Positions 15,258 through 23,441 of a stretch of DNA of 29,431 nt are shown one piece after another; positions within the stretch are counted from its first letter, which is position 1; every line of letters starts with the position of its first letter. Source of the stretch: Candidatus Dadabacteria bacterium (GTDB lineage: Bacteria > Desulfobacterota_D > UBA1144 > Nemesobacterales > JADFKM01); the NCBI GenBank assembly GCA_022564935.1, contig JADFKM010000022.1, positions 1 through 29,431 of the forward strand, given 5' to 3'. Below the pieces are notes generated by a model. That model was not told where the DNA came from and made no database searches. It saw only the letters and a program-made list of their open reading frames with translations. Position numbers and translations under genes: made by a program.

Positions 15258-16940
15258 ATGGAAGAAGAAAAGAGCTTTGCCGAACTTTATGAGGACAGCG
15301 TGAAGGAGCCCTCTAAGGGGGGAATACTAAAGGGAAGCGTGGTAAGGATTGACGAAAATGACGTCTTCATAGACTTCGGCTCCAAGTCTGAGGGAGTTGT
15401 GCCCTTGATCGACTTCACGGACAAGAGCGGTGAGGCGGACGTGAGCGTCGGCGATGAAGTAGAGGTCATGGTTGAGAACCTTCGGGGAGAGGGGGGAGTG
15501 CCCAAGCTCTCTAAGCGTAAGGCCGATTTTCAGAGGGAATATGAGATACTGGAGCGCTACTATAGGAGCGGCGAGCTCATCTCTGCCCAGGTCGAGCGCA
15601 AGGTAAAGGGCGGCCTTCTGGCTGAAGTGGGCGAGCACTATAGGATGAGGGCGTTCATCCCGGCCTCTCAGGTAGGCCTTGTGCCCCGCCCAAACCTGGA
15701 TGAGTACGTAGGTCAGACTGTAGAAGCAAGGATTATCCAGCTTTCGCCCGACGGTCTCGTACTATCCAGGAGGATATACCTCGAGGAGCGCAGGGAGGAG
15801 CAGAGGCAAAAGACCCTGTCGGAACTGCAGGAAGGCGGTGTAGTAAATGCCAAGGTGGTAAAAATTATAGATAAAGGGGTTTTTGTCGACCTTGGAGGCC
15901 TGGAAGGTTTTCTGCCCGCCGGAGAGCTGTCGTGGGGAAGGGTTGGCCACCCTTCGGATGTGGTGAGTGTGGATGAAGAGGTTCAACTCAAAGTCCTCAG
16001 TGTCGGGGAAAACTATAGGATTACCTTAAGCCTTAAACAGACTACGCCCGACCCGTGGACTAGGGTCGGGGACAAGTATAAGACTGGAGAGCGAGTGAGC
16101 GGTAAGGTTGTTTCGATTACCGATTTCGGTGTGTTCGTAGAGCTTGAGCCGGGCGTCGAGGGACTGGTCCATTCCTCAGAGCTTGCATGGACGAAAAGGT
16201 TCAGGCACCCCAAGGAAATCGCATCCGTAGGAAGTCCTGTGGAGGTGATTGTGCTTCAAACCGATGGGGAGAAAAAGAGGATTTCTCTCAGCCTCAGGCG
16301 GATTGAGCCCAGCCCATGGGAGGTGTTCAAAGAACTCAACTCTCCGGGAGCAAAGGTAAAAGGGGTCATCAGGAACATCAACGAGCTGGGCCTGTTCGTG
16401 GAGGTCGCCCCTGGCTTGGTGGGACTTGTTAGGCCCGGGGAGGTCGCCTGGGTCGGGAAGCCGGACTACGAAGGGCTCTACACTAAGGGTGATGAGATTG
16501 ACGTGGCTGTTATCAACGTGGACACTGCGCGCCAGAAAATAGCCTTGGGAATAAAGCAGCTCACCGAAGACCCCTGGAAAACGGCCCTCAGCACCTACAA
16601 ACCTAACTCCACCGTGGTTACAGGCAAGGTGCTCGAGGTGGTGTCGAAGAGGGGGGTGTTCATTGACCTAGAGGGTGGTATTGAAGGATTTATCAAGGCC
16701 TCGGAGCTGTCACGGGAAAGAAATGCAGACCCTTCGACCCTGGTTAATCCGGGAGATGAGGTAACTGCATTGGTCACAGGGTTCGACAGGTCGAAAAAGC
16801 AGGTTAACTTGAGCAGGAACCGTTACGAGCAGCTCCTTGAGCAAGAAAGGCTCTCGTCTTTTGTTTCTTCCCAGGGGGATGATTCCGTTACCCTTGGGGA
16901 CGTTTTTGGGGATAAACTTAAGGAACTTATAGAAGAATAA
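15258..16940 (+). CDS. rpsA: 30S ribosomal protein S1
   Basis: RNA-binding protein that helps mRNA dock on the 30S subunit. Six S1 (OB-fold) domains can be counted, with cores such as VVRIDENDVFIDFGSKSEG, AQVERKVKGGLLAEV, KVVKIIDKGVFVDLGGLEGF, KVVSITDFGVFVELEPGVEG, VIRNINELGLFVEVAPGL and KVLEVVSKRGVFIDLEGGIE. I start at ATG 15258 (MEEEKSFAELYEDS, 560 residues) with ACAGGA 7 bases upstream; the in-frame codon at 15216 would add an unlikely hydrophobic leader. The 74-base gap after ispH is the largest inside this operon, so rpsA may also have a promoter of its own. It is 17 bases from sppA. Confidence 0.95.
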   Translation: MEEEKSFAELYEDSVKEPSKGGILKGSVVRIDENDVFIDFGSKSEGVVPLIDFTDKSGEADVSVGDEVEVMVENLRGEGGVPKLSKRKADFQREYEILERYYRSGELISAQVERKVKGGLLAEVGEHYRMRAFIPASQVGLVPRPNLDEYVGQTVEARIIQLSPDGLVLSRRIYLEERREEQRQKTLSELQEGGVVNAKVVKIIDKGVFVDLGGLEGFLPAGELSWGRVGHPSDVVSVDEEVQLKVLSVGENYRITLSLKQTTPDPWTRVGDKYKTGERVSGKVVSITDFGVFVELEPGVEGLVHSSELAWTKRFRHPKEIASVGSPVEVIVLQTDGEKKRISLSLRRIEPSPWEVFKELNSPGAKVKGVIRNINELGLFVEVAPGLVGLVRPGEVAWVGKPDYEGLYTKGDEIDVAVINVDTARQKIALGIKQLTEDPWKTALSTYKPNSTVVTGKVLEVVSKRGVFIDLEGGIEGFIKASELSRERNADPSTLVNPGDEVTALVTGFDRSKKQVNLSRNRYEQLLEQERLSSFVSSQGDDSVTLGDVFGDKLKELIEE

Positions 16941-16956
16941 CCGGGGGAGCGGTTGC

Positions 16957-17838
16957 TTGCGTGCACTTTTAATCGCTTTAGTGGTATTAATCGTTGTATT
17001 TTTCGTCTTCGTCTTAGGAATCGGGGTAGGTTTTTTCCTTTCCGGAGATTCGGGTTTCGGTGTGGGCGAAAGGGTTGCCGTGCTTACCATTGAGGACTTG
17101 ATACTGGATTCCAAGGATTATCTGGAAAGCCTGTACAAGATCAGCAAAGACGATAGCATAAAAGCCGTGGTCATTCGGATAAATAGCCCCGGGGGAGCGG
17201 TGGGCCCTTCGCAGGAAATCTACAGCGAAATCAAGGACCTGAGCGAAATCAAGCCTGTGGTCGCCTCCATAGGCACCGTCGGCGCTTCCGGGGGCTATTA
17301 CATAGCGTGCGCCGCCGATAAGATCTTCGCCAATCCCGGCTCGATCACGGGAAGCATTGGGGTGGTTGCACAGTTCGTGAGTTATGAGAAGCTCCTCGAA
17401 TGGGCGAAGCTTGACGTTGAAGTGATAAAGAGCGGGGAGTATAAAGATGTAGGCTCGCCTTTGAGGAAAATGACCGCTCCGGAAAGAGACTATATACAGG
17501 GCTTGATTGACGATGTGCACATGCAGTTCATCGGTGCCGTCTCCCGGGAGAGAGAGCTAACAATAGAGGAAGTTAATAAGATCGCGGACGGTAGGATTTT
17601 TACCGGGGAGCAGGCAGCCAAGCTCAAGCTCATCGACGAGCTGGGCACCCTGAGCGACGCCATAGATGAGGCGGGCGCTCTGGGGGGAATAGAGGCCGAG
17701 CCGGAGGTGGAGTATTATCCCAAAGAGCGGTACAGGTTCTTTGACCTTTTTGCCGATAAAATCAACATCCCGGGCCTCAGCCGGATGCCGCAGAGAAAAG
17801 CCTTTGGACTTTTCTATCTGGTTGATATAATACAGTAG
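16957..17838 (+). CDS. sppA: Signal peptide peptidase SppA, short form
   Basis: Membrane-anchored serine protease that degrades released signal peptides. One N-terminal membrane segment (ALLIALVVLIVVFFVFVLG) is followed by a periplasmic ClpP-like S49 peptidase domain. The nucleophile is Ser111 in GTVGASGGYYIACA and the general base is probably Lys163 in SGEYKDVGSP. Their 52-residue spacing equals that of Bacillus subtilis SppA. At 294 residues it is the single-domain form. The start is TTG 16957, with GGGGGAG 7 bases upstream; no ATG or GTG serves the anchor. It lies in the operon between rpsA and the HIT gene. Confidence 0.93.
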   Translation: MRALLIALVVLIVVFFVFVLGIGVGFFLSGDSGFGVGERVAVLTIEDLILDSKDYLESLYKISKDDSIKAVVIRINSPGGAVGPSQEIYSEIKDLSEIKPVVASIGTVGASGGYYIACAADKIFANPGSITGSIGVVAQFVSYEKLLEWAKLDVEVIKSGEYKDVGSPLRKMTAPERDYIQGLIDDVHMQFIGAVSRERELTIEEVNKIADGRIFTGEQAAKLKLIDELGTLSDAIDEAGALGGIEAEPEVEYYPKERYRFFDLFADKINIPGLSRMPQRKAFGLFYLVDIIQ

Positions 17839-17840
17839 CT

Positions 17841-18344
17841 ATGAAAAAGCTCTGGGCTCCTTGGAGAATAGACTATATTAAGGGTGAAAGGGCGCAGGGC
17901 TGCGTGTTCTGCGACAAGCCGAAACTCTCAAGGGACAGGGAAAACCTCATCCTGTATCGCGGCGAGACCGGGTACATAATAATGAATAGGTACCCTTACG
18001 CAAACGGCCACCTTATAGCTCTTCCCTACAGGCATATAGACTCTTTCGGAGAGCTTGAAGAAAAAGAGAAGCTTGAGTTGATGAATTTGATAAACCTGGG
18101 CGTGGATGTTCTTCGGGCATTCGACCCCGACGGATACAACGTTGGAATGAACCTCGGCAGGGCTGCGGGGGCGGGCATAGAAGACCACCTCCATTTTCAC
18201 GTGGTACCCAGGTGGGTGGGGGACAGCAATTTCATGCCCGTCATAGCCGACGTGAAGGTGATACCGGAGTATCTCGAGGAGTCCTATGTTAAACTGGACG
18301 GTGCGCTGCAATCACTATTAAAAGAAAGAAGGGGACAGATATGA
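17841..18344 (+). CDS. HIT-family nucleotide hydrolase/phosphorylase
   Basis: Histidine-triad protein of 167 residues that probably cleaves or phosphorolyses dinucleoside polyphosphates such as Ap4A. The catalytic triad is His116, His118, His120 in DHLHFHVVPRW. An N-terminal CVFCDKP supplies the Cys pair that binds zinc in this branch. The start MKKLWAPWRIDYIKG is characteristic of bacterial Ap4A-phosphorylase-like HIT proteins. ATG 17841 is 2 bases after the sppA stop and the end overlaps the LapA-like gene by 4 bases (ATGA). No strong ribosome-binding site is seen, so coupling to sppA translation is likely. Confidence 0.92.
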   Translation: MKKLWAPWRIDYIKGERAQGCVFCDKPKLSRDRENLILYRGETGYIIMNRYPYANGHLIALPYRHIDSFGELEEKEKLELMNLINLGVDVLRAFDPDGYNVGMNLGRAAGAGIEDHLHFHVVPRWVGDSNFMPVIADVKVIPEYLEESYVKLDGALQSLLKERRGQI

Positions 18345-18727
18345 GAGCTGCAAAAATAATTGTCTTTTCCATAGTTTTTGTTTTGATCTATACCGTATTG
18401 ATCCAGAATCAGGACGTATTCATGCACAAGTTCTCTCTGAGTCTGAATCTTCAGATCAGCCAGCTGGGTCCGCGTGAAACATGGAATTTCGTGATGCTTG
18501 GAGCCGCCTTTTTAATCGGCGTTATCTTTGCAGTCGTTTCAGGAGCAATGAAAACGGGCACTTTAAAGAGGGATTTGAAAAACTCAAAGAAGCGGGTAAG
18601 AGAGCTCGAGAGCCAGCAGATAAGTACTGCCGCTCCCGAGACTGCGCGCCAGCCAAGCCCCTTTACCCCCACTCCGGCACCGTCTCCTTTCGGCTCCCCC
18701 ACATCGGAGACTGACGATGAGAAGTAG
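18341..18727 (+). CDS. LapA-domain (DUF1049) inner-membrane protein
   Basis: A 128-residue protein with two membrane segments (about residues 5-22, IIVFSIVFVLIYTVLIQN, and 50-70, NFVMLGAAFLIGVIFAVVSG), then a charged probable coiled coil (LKRDLKNSKKRVRELESQQ) and a Pro/Ser/Thr-rich tail. This is the lipopolysaccharide assembly protein A domain layout; in E. coli LapA works with LapB in controlling LPS synthesis. No lapB is adjacent. Last gene of the aroA operon. The 167 bases after it, up to the end of the convergent purC, hold no gene and no clear terminator, only short GC palindromes such as CCCCGCGGGG. Confidence 0.85.
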   Translation: MRAAKIIVFSIVFVLIYTVLIQNQDVFMHKFSLSLNLQISQLGPRETWNFVMLGAAFLIGVIFAVVSGAMKTGTLKRDLKNSKKRVRELESQQISTAAPETARQPSPFTPTPAPSPFGSPTSETDDEK

Positions 18728-18894
18728 CTCCTAATCCCCCGCGGGGCGCTCTCACCCCCGAAGCGACCCTTATTGCAGGCAATTGGACGGTTGTTTACAC
18801 AGCTTCGAGCTGAGACATACCGGATCACACACGTTTCTCACCCCCGCACACCCCGCCCTCACTCCGCGCAGCGCTGCTTGGGTATGTTGGTGTC

Positions 18895-19803
18895 TTAGTG
18901 CCCCCGAATCCTCTTAAGCGCTTCGGTGTACTTCTCCGAGGTTTTTAGTACAATTTCTTCGGGAAGGTCGGGCGCGGGGGGGTTCTTGTCCCATCCCACG
19001 GAGCTTAGATAGTCCCTTACGAACTGCTTGTCGAAGCTCTTCTGTCCCCTGCCGGGCTCGTATTCAACCAGAGACCAGAACCTTGAGGAGTCGGGGGTGA
19101 GGGCCTCGTCGATAAGAATTAGCTGTCCGCTTTTCCCTTCAACGCCGAACTCGAACTTGGTATCCGCTATTATTACCCCCCTCTCATAGGCAATGTCCCT
19201 TGCGCGGGAATACAGACGGACGCTGTAGTCCTTGACCTTTTCGGCAAGCTCGCTTCCAACCATCTCGGCCGCCCTCTGGAATGTGATGTTCTCGTCGTGC
19301 TCCCCCAGCTCGGCCTTAGTGGAGGGTGTGAATATAGGCTCCTCGAGCTTTGCCGACTCCAGGAGACCCTCGGGCAGCGTTATTCCGCACACAGAGCCGC
19401 TTCGTTGATACTCCTTCCATCCGGAGCCTGTGATGTATCCCCTTACGATGCACTCGATAGGAAGCGGCTTTGTTTTTTTCACTAGCATCGCTCTTCCCGC
19501 AAGCTCGCTCCCGTACGGTTGGAACACGTCGGGGAAATCCTCCAACTCTGTAGAGATCATGTGGTTCGGCACTATGTCATCGGTGTTCTTGAACCAGAAC
19601 CTTGAGATCTGATTCAACACTACGCCTTTCATCGGGATTCCCTGGTTGAGTATCACGTCGAAGGCTGAGATGCGGTCGGTGGTGACGATGAGGAGCCTGT
19701 CTCCGAGGTCGTAGATGTCGCGAACCTTCCCCCTAGAGGGGGCGCCTGCGCCTTCGAACCGGGTTTCTAGGACCACCTGCGTATTAAAGTTGTCTTCTGA
19801 TAT
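18895..19803 (-). CDS. purC: Phosphoribosylaminoimidazole-succinocarboxamide synthase
   Basis: Purine synthesis enzyme that joins CAIR and aspartate to SAICAR. Typical blocks are [51 protein letters not shown], and late [22 protein letters not shown]. The start is problematic. No ATG exists in frame at a sensible place. GTG 19776 would give MVLETRF but has no ribosome-binding site. ATA 19803 sits 8 bases behind GGAGAG and would add nine residues, closer to the usual N-terminus, so I use it tentatively. The frame stays open to a TTG at 20001, but that extension is unlike PurC. The gene converges on the aroA operon and is divergent from the tRNA. Confidence 0.88.
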   Translation of the reverse strand: MSEDNFNTQVVLETRFEGAGAPSRGKVRDIYDLGDRLLIVTTDRISAFDVILNQGIPMKGVVLNQISRFWFKNTDDIVPNHMISTELEDFPDVFQPYGSELAGRAMLVKKTKPLPIECIVRGYITGSGWKEYQRSGSVCGITLPEGLLESAKLEEPIFTPSTKAELGEHDENITFQRAAEMVGSELAEKVKDYSVRLYSRARDIAYERGVIIADTKFEFGVEGKSGQLILIDEALTPDSSRFWSLVEYEPGRGQKSFDKQFVRDYLSSVGWDKNPPAPDLPEEIVLKTSEKYTEALKRIRGH

Positions 19804-20004
19804 GAGGCCCTCTCTCCTAATGATTTTTTCCGGGAACAGGTTTACAAATTTATTTAATAATCCGGCAGATGTCAAATGGGGAAATTCATGGGAAAGAGCA
19901 GTGAGTAACTGGCAGCGCGGGTTAAGCCGCCGGGCAGTGAGCTCGGCTTGATTCCGGTATGCTGCCGGCCCGCCTTGGGAATTTTGCTCCTTCCGGAGCA
20001 ATTC

Positions 20005-20034
20005 TTGACACCCGCCTCACGAGCAAAGTACAAT
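20005..20034 (+). promoter_or_regulatory. Promoter of tRNA-Val, possibly reading into thrS
   Basis: Perfect -35 TTGACA (20005-20010), spacer 18 bases, -10 TACAAT (20029-20034). The mature tRNA begins 21 bases downstream. No terminator is seen between the tRNA and thrS, so the translation operon may share this promoter. Confidence 0.8.
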
Positions 20035-20055
20035 ATTTCCTTGAGTTTCTGTTGA

Positions 20056-20130
20056 GAGCGCGTAGCTCAGGGGGAGAGCGCTTGCTTGACGCGCAAGAGG
20101 TCGCAGGTTCAAATCCTGCCGCGCTCACCA
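20056..20130 (+). tRNA. tRNA-Val (anticodon GAC)
   Basis: A complete cloverleaf can be folded. Acceptor GAGCGCG pairs with CGCGCTC; D-stem GCTC/GAGC; anticodon stem CTTGC/GCAAG with loop TTGACGC, so the anticodon is GAC (valine, GUC/GUU codons); T-stem GCAGG/CCTGC with loop TTCAAAT. The discriminator is A and CCA is encoded. Total 75 bases including CCA. Confidence 0.95.
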
Positions 20131-20195
20131 CTTAAAATGTACGGGGTTTCGCGTTTTCCCCAGAGAGGTTATGGAAAGCAGTTACGAGAGCAATT

Positions 20196-22118
20196 ATGGA
20201 AGAAGTGCAGATTCGGATAGGCGATAAGAAAGTGAAGCTCCCCAGGGGCACCACCGTGGGAGAGGCGCTCGGCGCCGCCGGGGACAGGGAGGGGGCCGTA
20301 GCGGCCCTTGCGGGGGGCAAGCTCGTCGATTTCTGGTATGAGCTTGAAGACGATGCTGTATTGACACCCCTGTCTGCCGGCTCCAAGGGGGGACTTGAGG
20401 TCATCCGCCACACGACGGCCCACGTCATGGCCGAAGCCGTCCAAAGCCTCTACCCGGAGGCCAAGGTCACCATCGGCCCCATAGTCGAGGACGGCTTCTA
20501 CTACGATTTCGACTACTCCAGGGGGTTTACCCCCGATGACCTGGAGAGTATAGAGGCCAGGATGCGCGAGATTATTAAGGAGAACAGGCCGCTTGTGAGG
20601 AAGGTGTGCTCCAGGGAAGAGGCCGTGGGGATTTTTGAGAAGGACGGCGAGACATACAAGGTCGAGATCATAAACGACCTTCCCGAGGACGAATTGATAA
20701 CGATCTACGACCAGGGGAAGTGGTACGACCTGTGCCGTGGCCCCCACGCTCCCTCCACAGGGTATATCAAGGCCTTCAAGCTCCTGAGTGCCGCCGGGGC
20801 GTACTGGAGGGGGGACGAGCACAACCCCATGCTCCAGAGGATTTACGGGACTTCCTTCGCCGACAAGAAAGCGCTTAGGACTTATCTCGTGAGGCTTGAG
20901 GAGGCGAAGAAGCGCGACCACCGGAGGCTCGGCAAGGAGCTCGACCTGTTCAGCATTCAGGAAGAAATCGGCCCGGGGCTCGTGCTGTGGCATCCCAAGG
21001 GCTCGCGTATAAGGAAGATAATCGAGGATTTCTGGCGCGAGGAGCACGAGCGGGCGGGCTACGAGCTGCTATACACACCGCACATAGCCAAGATAGACCT
21101 GTGGAAGACCAGCGGACACGTAGACTTCTACAAGGAGAATATGTTCGCTCCCATGGATGTGGAGAACTCGACCTATCAAATCAAGCCCATGAACTGCCCG
21201 TTTCACTGCATGATATACAAGACCAGGGTCAGGAGCTACCGTGAGCTTCCAATCAGGTGGGGAGAGATAGGGGCTGTTTACAGATTCGAGCGCTCCGGCG
21301 TGCTCCACGGCCTCCTGCGCGCGAGAGGGTTCTCGCAGGACGACGCCCACATCTTCTGCCGTCCAGAGCAGATCGAGTCCGAAGTGCTTGGAGTGCTCGA
21401 TCTGAGTGTTATGGTGCTACAGACATTCGGTTTCGACGACTATGAGGTTTTCATCTCGACCCGGCCCGAGAAATATGTGGGTACCGAAGAAAACTGGGAG
21501 AAGGCCCAGGCCGCGCTCGAAGCTGCGGTTCGCGAGAAGGGGCTGCCATACGAGATAGACGAAGGCGAGGGGACGTTTTACGGCCCCAAGATAGACCTGA
21601 AAATAAAAGATGTTCTCGGACGAGCTTGGCAGTGCTCGACTATTCAGGTAGATTTTAACTTGCCCGAGCGGTTCGGCCTGAGTTATGTTGGGGAGGATAA
21701 CGCCAGGCATACGCCTATAATGATCCACAGAGCTATCCTGGGCTCTTTCGAGAGGTTCTTCGGGATACTGATCGAGCACTATGGGGGTGCGTTCCCTCTG
21801 TGGTTAAGCCCCGTGCAGATCAAGGTGGCCACGATCTCTGAGGGGCATGTTCCTTATGCCGAGGGGGTTGTCGGGGTCCTTAAGGGCGGCAGTTTCAGGG
21901 TCGAGAGCGATTTCAGGAACGAGAAGCTCGGACTAAAAGTGAGGGAGGCTCAGATCGAGAAGGTACCCTACCTTTTGGTAATAGGAGATAAGGAAGTTGA
22001 GACGAACACAGTTTCACCGAGAGAGCGAGGAGGTAAAAAATTATCTCCAATGAGCGTTGAGGAATTCATTGGTACTATAGAGATGGAAAACGACAGGCGA
22101 AAGTGGAGGGAAGTGTAA
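20196..22118 (+). CDS. thrS: Threonyl-tRNA synthetase
   Basis: Full-length class II synthetase of 640 residues. Order of domains: N-terminal TGS (MEEVQIRIGDKKVKLPRGTT, about 1-62), the editing domain with HTTAHVMAEAV and the second-half motif DLCRGPHAPSTG, the catalytic core with MNCPFHCMIYK (zinc Cys), RYEL-type motif 2 region (GAVYRFERSGVLHGLLRARG) and motif 3 HRAILGSFERFFGILIEH, then the C-terminal anticodon-binding domain (LWLSPVQIKVATIS onward). ATG 20196 follows ACGAGAG. It is the first protein gene of thrS-infC-rpmI-rplT; its stop codon TAA shares its last base with the proposed infC start. No T-box leader is visible in the 65 bases after the tRNA. Confidence 0.97.
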   Translation: MEEVQIRIGDKKVKLPRGTTVGEALGAAGDREGAVAALAGGKLVDFWYELEDDAVLTPLSAGSKGGLEVIRHTTAHVMAEAVQSLYPEAKVTIGPIVEDGFYYDFDYSRGFTPDDLESIEARMREIIKENRPLVRKVCSREEAVGIFEKDGETYKVEIINDLPEDELITIYDQGKWYDLCRGPHAPSTGYIKAFKLLSAAGAYWRGDEHNPMLQRIYGTSFADKKALRTYLVRLEEAKKRDHRRLGKELDLFSIQEEIGPGLVLWHPKGSRIRKIIEDFWREEHERAGYELLYTPHIAKIDLWKTSGHVDFYKENMFAPMDVENSTYQIKPMNCPFHCMIYKTRVRSYRELPIRWGEIGAVYRFERSGVLHGLLRARGFSQDDAHIFCRPEQIESEVLGVLDLSVMVLQTFGFDDYEVFISTRPEKYVGTEENWEKAQAALEAAVREKGLPYEIDEGEGTFYGPKIDLKIKDVLGRAWQCSTIQVDFNLPERFGLSYVGEDNARHTPIMIHRAILGSFERFFGILIEHYGGAFPLWLSPVQIKVATISEGHVPYAEGVVGVLKGGSFRVESDFRNEKLGLKVREAQIEKVPYLLVIGDKEVETNTVSPRERGGKKLSPMSVEEFIGTIEMENDRRKWREV

Positions 22119-22654
22119 TAGCTATTAGACGGGATACAAGGGTCAGGACTCCCTCTGTACGTATTAATAGACGAATCAGGGCAAGAGAAGTAAGACTAGT
22201 CGACTTAGACGGCCAGCAGGTCGGCATTGTACCGACTGATGAGGCCCTGCGTATGGCCGAAGACCAGGGCATTGACCTGGTGGAAGTCGCTCCTAACGCA
22301 AAACCACCCGTCTGCAGGCTCATGGATTACGGGAAGTACAAATATGAGGCCAAGAAGCAGGCTGGAGGGAAGAAGCAGAAGGCTCAGCAGCTAAAGGAGG
22401 TCACGTTCAGACCCAACATAGGTGACCATGACCTCGTTTTTAAGGTCAACCATATAAGGGAGTTTTTGGAGAAGGGACATAAGACAAAGATAAGGATCTT
22501 TTTCAGGGGCAGGGAGATTACCCATCCCGAGAAGGGAAGGGACCTGGCGGCAAGGATAGCCGAGAGGGTCTCAGATGCTGGTTCTATCGACATCCCCCCA
22601 AAGATCGAAGGGAAAAATTTGACCATGATCCTTACTCCGAAGAAAAAAGTGTAG
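22118..22654 (+). CDS. infC: Translation initiation factor IF-3
   Basis: IF3 prevents premature subunit joining and proofreads the start codon. The N-terminal domain (SVRINRRIRAREVRLVDLDG, DEALRMAEDQGIDLVEVAP, PPVCRLMDYGKYKYE) and C-terminal domain (KEVTFRPNIGDHDLVFKVNH, KIRIFFRGREITHPEKG, LTMILTPKK) are both intact. I propose ATA 22118 as the start, giving (M)AIRRDTRVRTPSVRINRR of 178 residues. GGAGG at 22105-22109 is 8 bases before it, ideal spacing, and the ATA overlaps the thrS stop TAA by one base. ATT at 22124 is the next candidate. GTG 22103 lies on the ribosome-binding site itself, so it is improbable. infC is known to use rare non-AUG starts for autoregulation by IF3. Confidence 0.93.
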   Translation: MAIRRDTRVRTPSVRINRRIRAREVRLVDLDGQQVGIVPTDEALRMAEDQGIDLVEVAPNAKPPVCRLMDYGKYKYEAKKQAGGKKQKAQQLKEVTFRPNIGDHDLVFKVNHIREFLEKGHKTKIRIFFRGREITHPEKGRDLAARIAERVSDAGSIDIPPKIEGKNLTMILTPKKKV

Positions 22655-22666
22655 GAAACCCGAGTT

Positions 22667-22867
22667 ATGCCGAAGATGAAGACAAACAGGAGCGCGGCGA
22701 AACGGTTTTACAAGACGAGCGCCAGCGGCAAGGTAAAGAGGTTCAGAGGGGGCAAGAGCCACCTGAATCAGTATAAGTCCAGGAAAAGGGTCAACAGGCT
22801 CGCGTCTCCGGTATTTATTGGGGGCAAAGCAGCCATCAGGATTAAAAAGCAGGTGCCGTACCTATAG
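22667..22867 (+). CDS. rpmI: 50S ribosomal protein L35 (bL35)
   Basis: Very basic 66-residue protein of the large subunit. MPKMKTNRSAAKRFYKTSAS, then GKVKRFRGGKSHL and a final KKQVPYL are the standard bL35 sequence. ATG 22667 is 12 bases after the infC stop, with GTAGGA overlapping that stop region as ribosome-binding site. Part of the conserved infC-rpmI-rplT block. Confidence 0.96.
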   Translation: MPKMKTNRSAAKRFYKTSASGKVKRFRGGKSHLNQYKSRKRVNRLASPVFIGGKAAIRIKKQVPYL

Positions 22868-22923
22868 CTGTTATAGATGCGCATCTGTTGCTCAGGCCGC
22901 AGTTAAAAAGGAGAAAAGGGTAA

Positions 22924-23277
22924 ATGAGGGTAAAATGCTCGGTTGCATCGAGAAAAAGAAGGAAAAGACTGCTCAGACTCTCGAAGGGGTACTGGGGCAG
23001 GAGAAAGAACCTGATAAGGCAGGCCAAAGACACGGTCATGCGCGCCCTTGCCTATGCGTACAGGGATAGACGCACGCGGAAGCGGGATTTCAGGAGGCTG
23101 TGGATAACGAGAATAAACGCCGCCGTGAGGCCTTATGGGCTGTCGTACAGCAGGTTCATATCCGCCCTTAAAACCGCCGGGATTGAAATAGACAGGAAGA
23201 ACCTCTCCGAAATGGCGATAAGGGAGCCGGAAGTGTTCAAAGAGGTCGTGGAAGCGGCAAAAGCCCACGTAAACTGA
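22924..23277 (+). CDS. rplT: 50S ribosomal protein L20 (bL20)
   Basis: Large-subunit assembly protein, 117 residues, highly basic. Family blocks [38 protein letters not shown] and [17 protein letters not shown] are all present. A good ribosome-binding site (AAAAGGAG) precedes ATG 22924. In many bacteria L20 represses this operon through an mRNA structure; I see no clear structure of that kind in the 56-base gap. Unlike the common arrangement, pheST do not follow. The 164 bases after rplT hold no gene and no clear terminator. Confidence 0.96.
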   Translation: MRVKCSVASRKRRKRLLRLSKGYWGRRKNLIRQAKDTVMRALAYAYRDRRTRKRDFRRLWITRINAAVRPYGLSYSRFISALKTAGIEIDRKNLSEMAIREPEVFKEVVEAAKAHVN

Positions 23278-23441
23278 TTTCCCTACAAAATATCTGCGGA
23301 TTACCGGGGCGTAAATCCTCCCCAACCACGCGCTGTTTAATGCGGTTTGTTTTCCCTGCCTGGTACAAACTCCCGTGGATTTTTGGAAAGCACGTTATAT
23401 CTCCCAATACCCCTATTTGCGCGGCCCGTTCTCCGCACGGG

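Noticed and set aside
18728-18894. Terminator between the convergent lapA-type and purC genes
   Set aside because: There are GC palindromes (CCCCGCGGGG, GCAGCGCTGC) but no adjoining U-run on either strand.
19804-20001. N-terminal extension of PurC to TTG 20001
   Set aside because: The 66 extra residues resemble no PurC sequence, the region includes a 7-bp hairpin (TTGCTCC/GGAGCAA), and GGAGAG marks a more natural start downstream.
19922-20131. Minus-strand frame with the peptide GFEPATSC opposite the tRNA
   Set aside because: This is the well-known artefact of translating the antisense of a tRNA T-arm; the tRNA-Val explains the sequence fully.
20131-20195. T-box or attenuator before thrS
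   Set aside because: Only 65 bases separate the tRNA from thrS and no T-box sequence or terminator-antiterminator pair is visible.
20169-21047. Long minus-strand open frame of 292 codons inside thrS
   Set aside because: It is a shadow of the GC-rich thrS reading frame; the product is a Pro/Leu/Gly/Val-rich jumble with no recognisable domain, and thrS is unmistakable.
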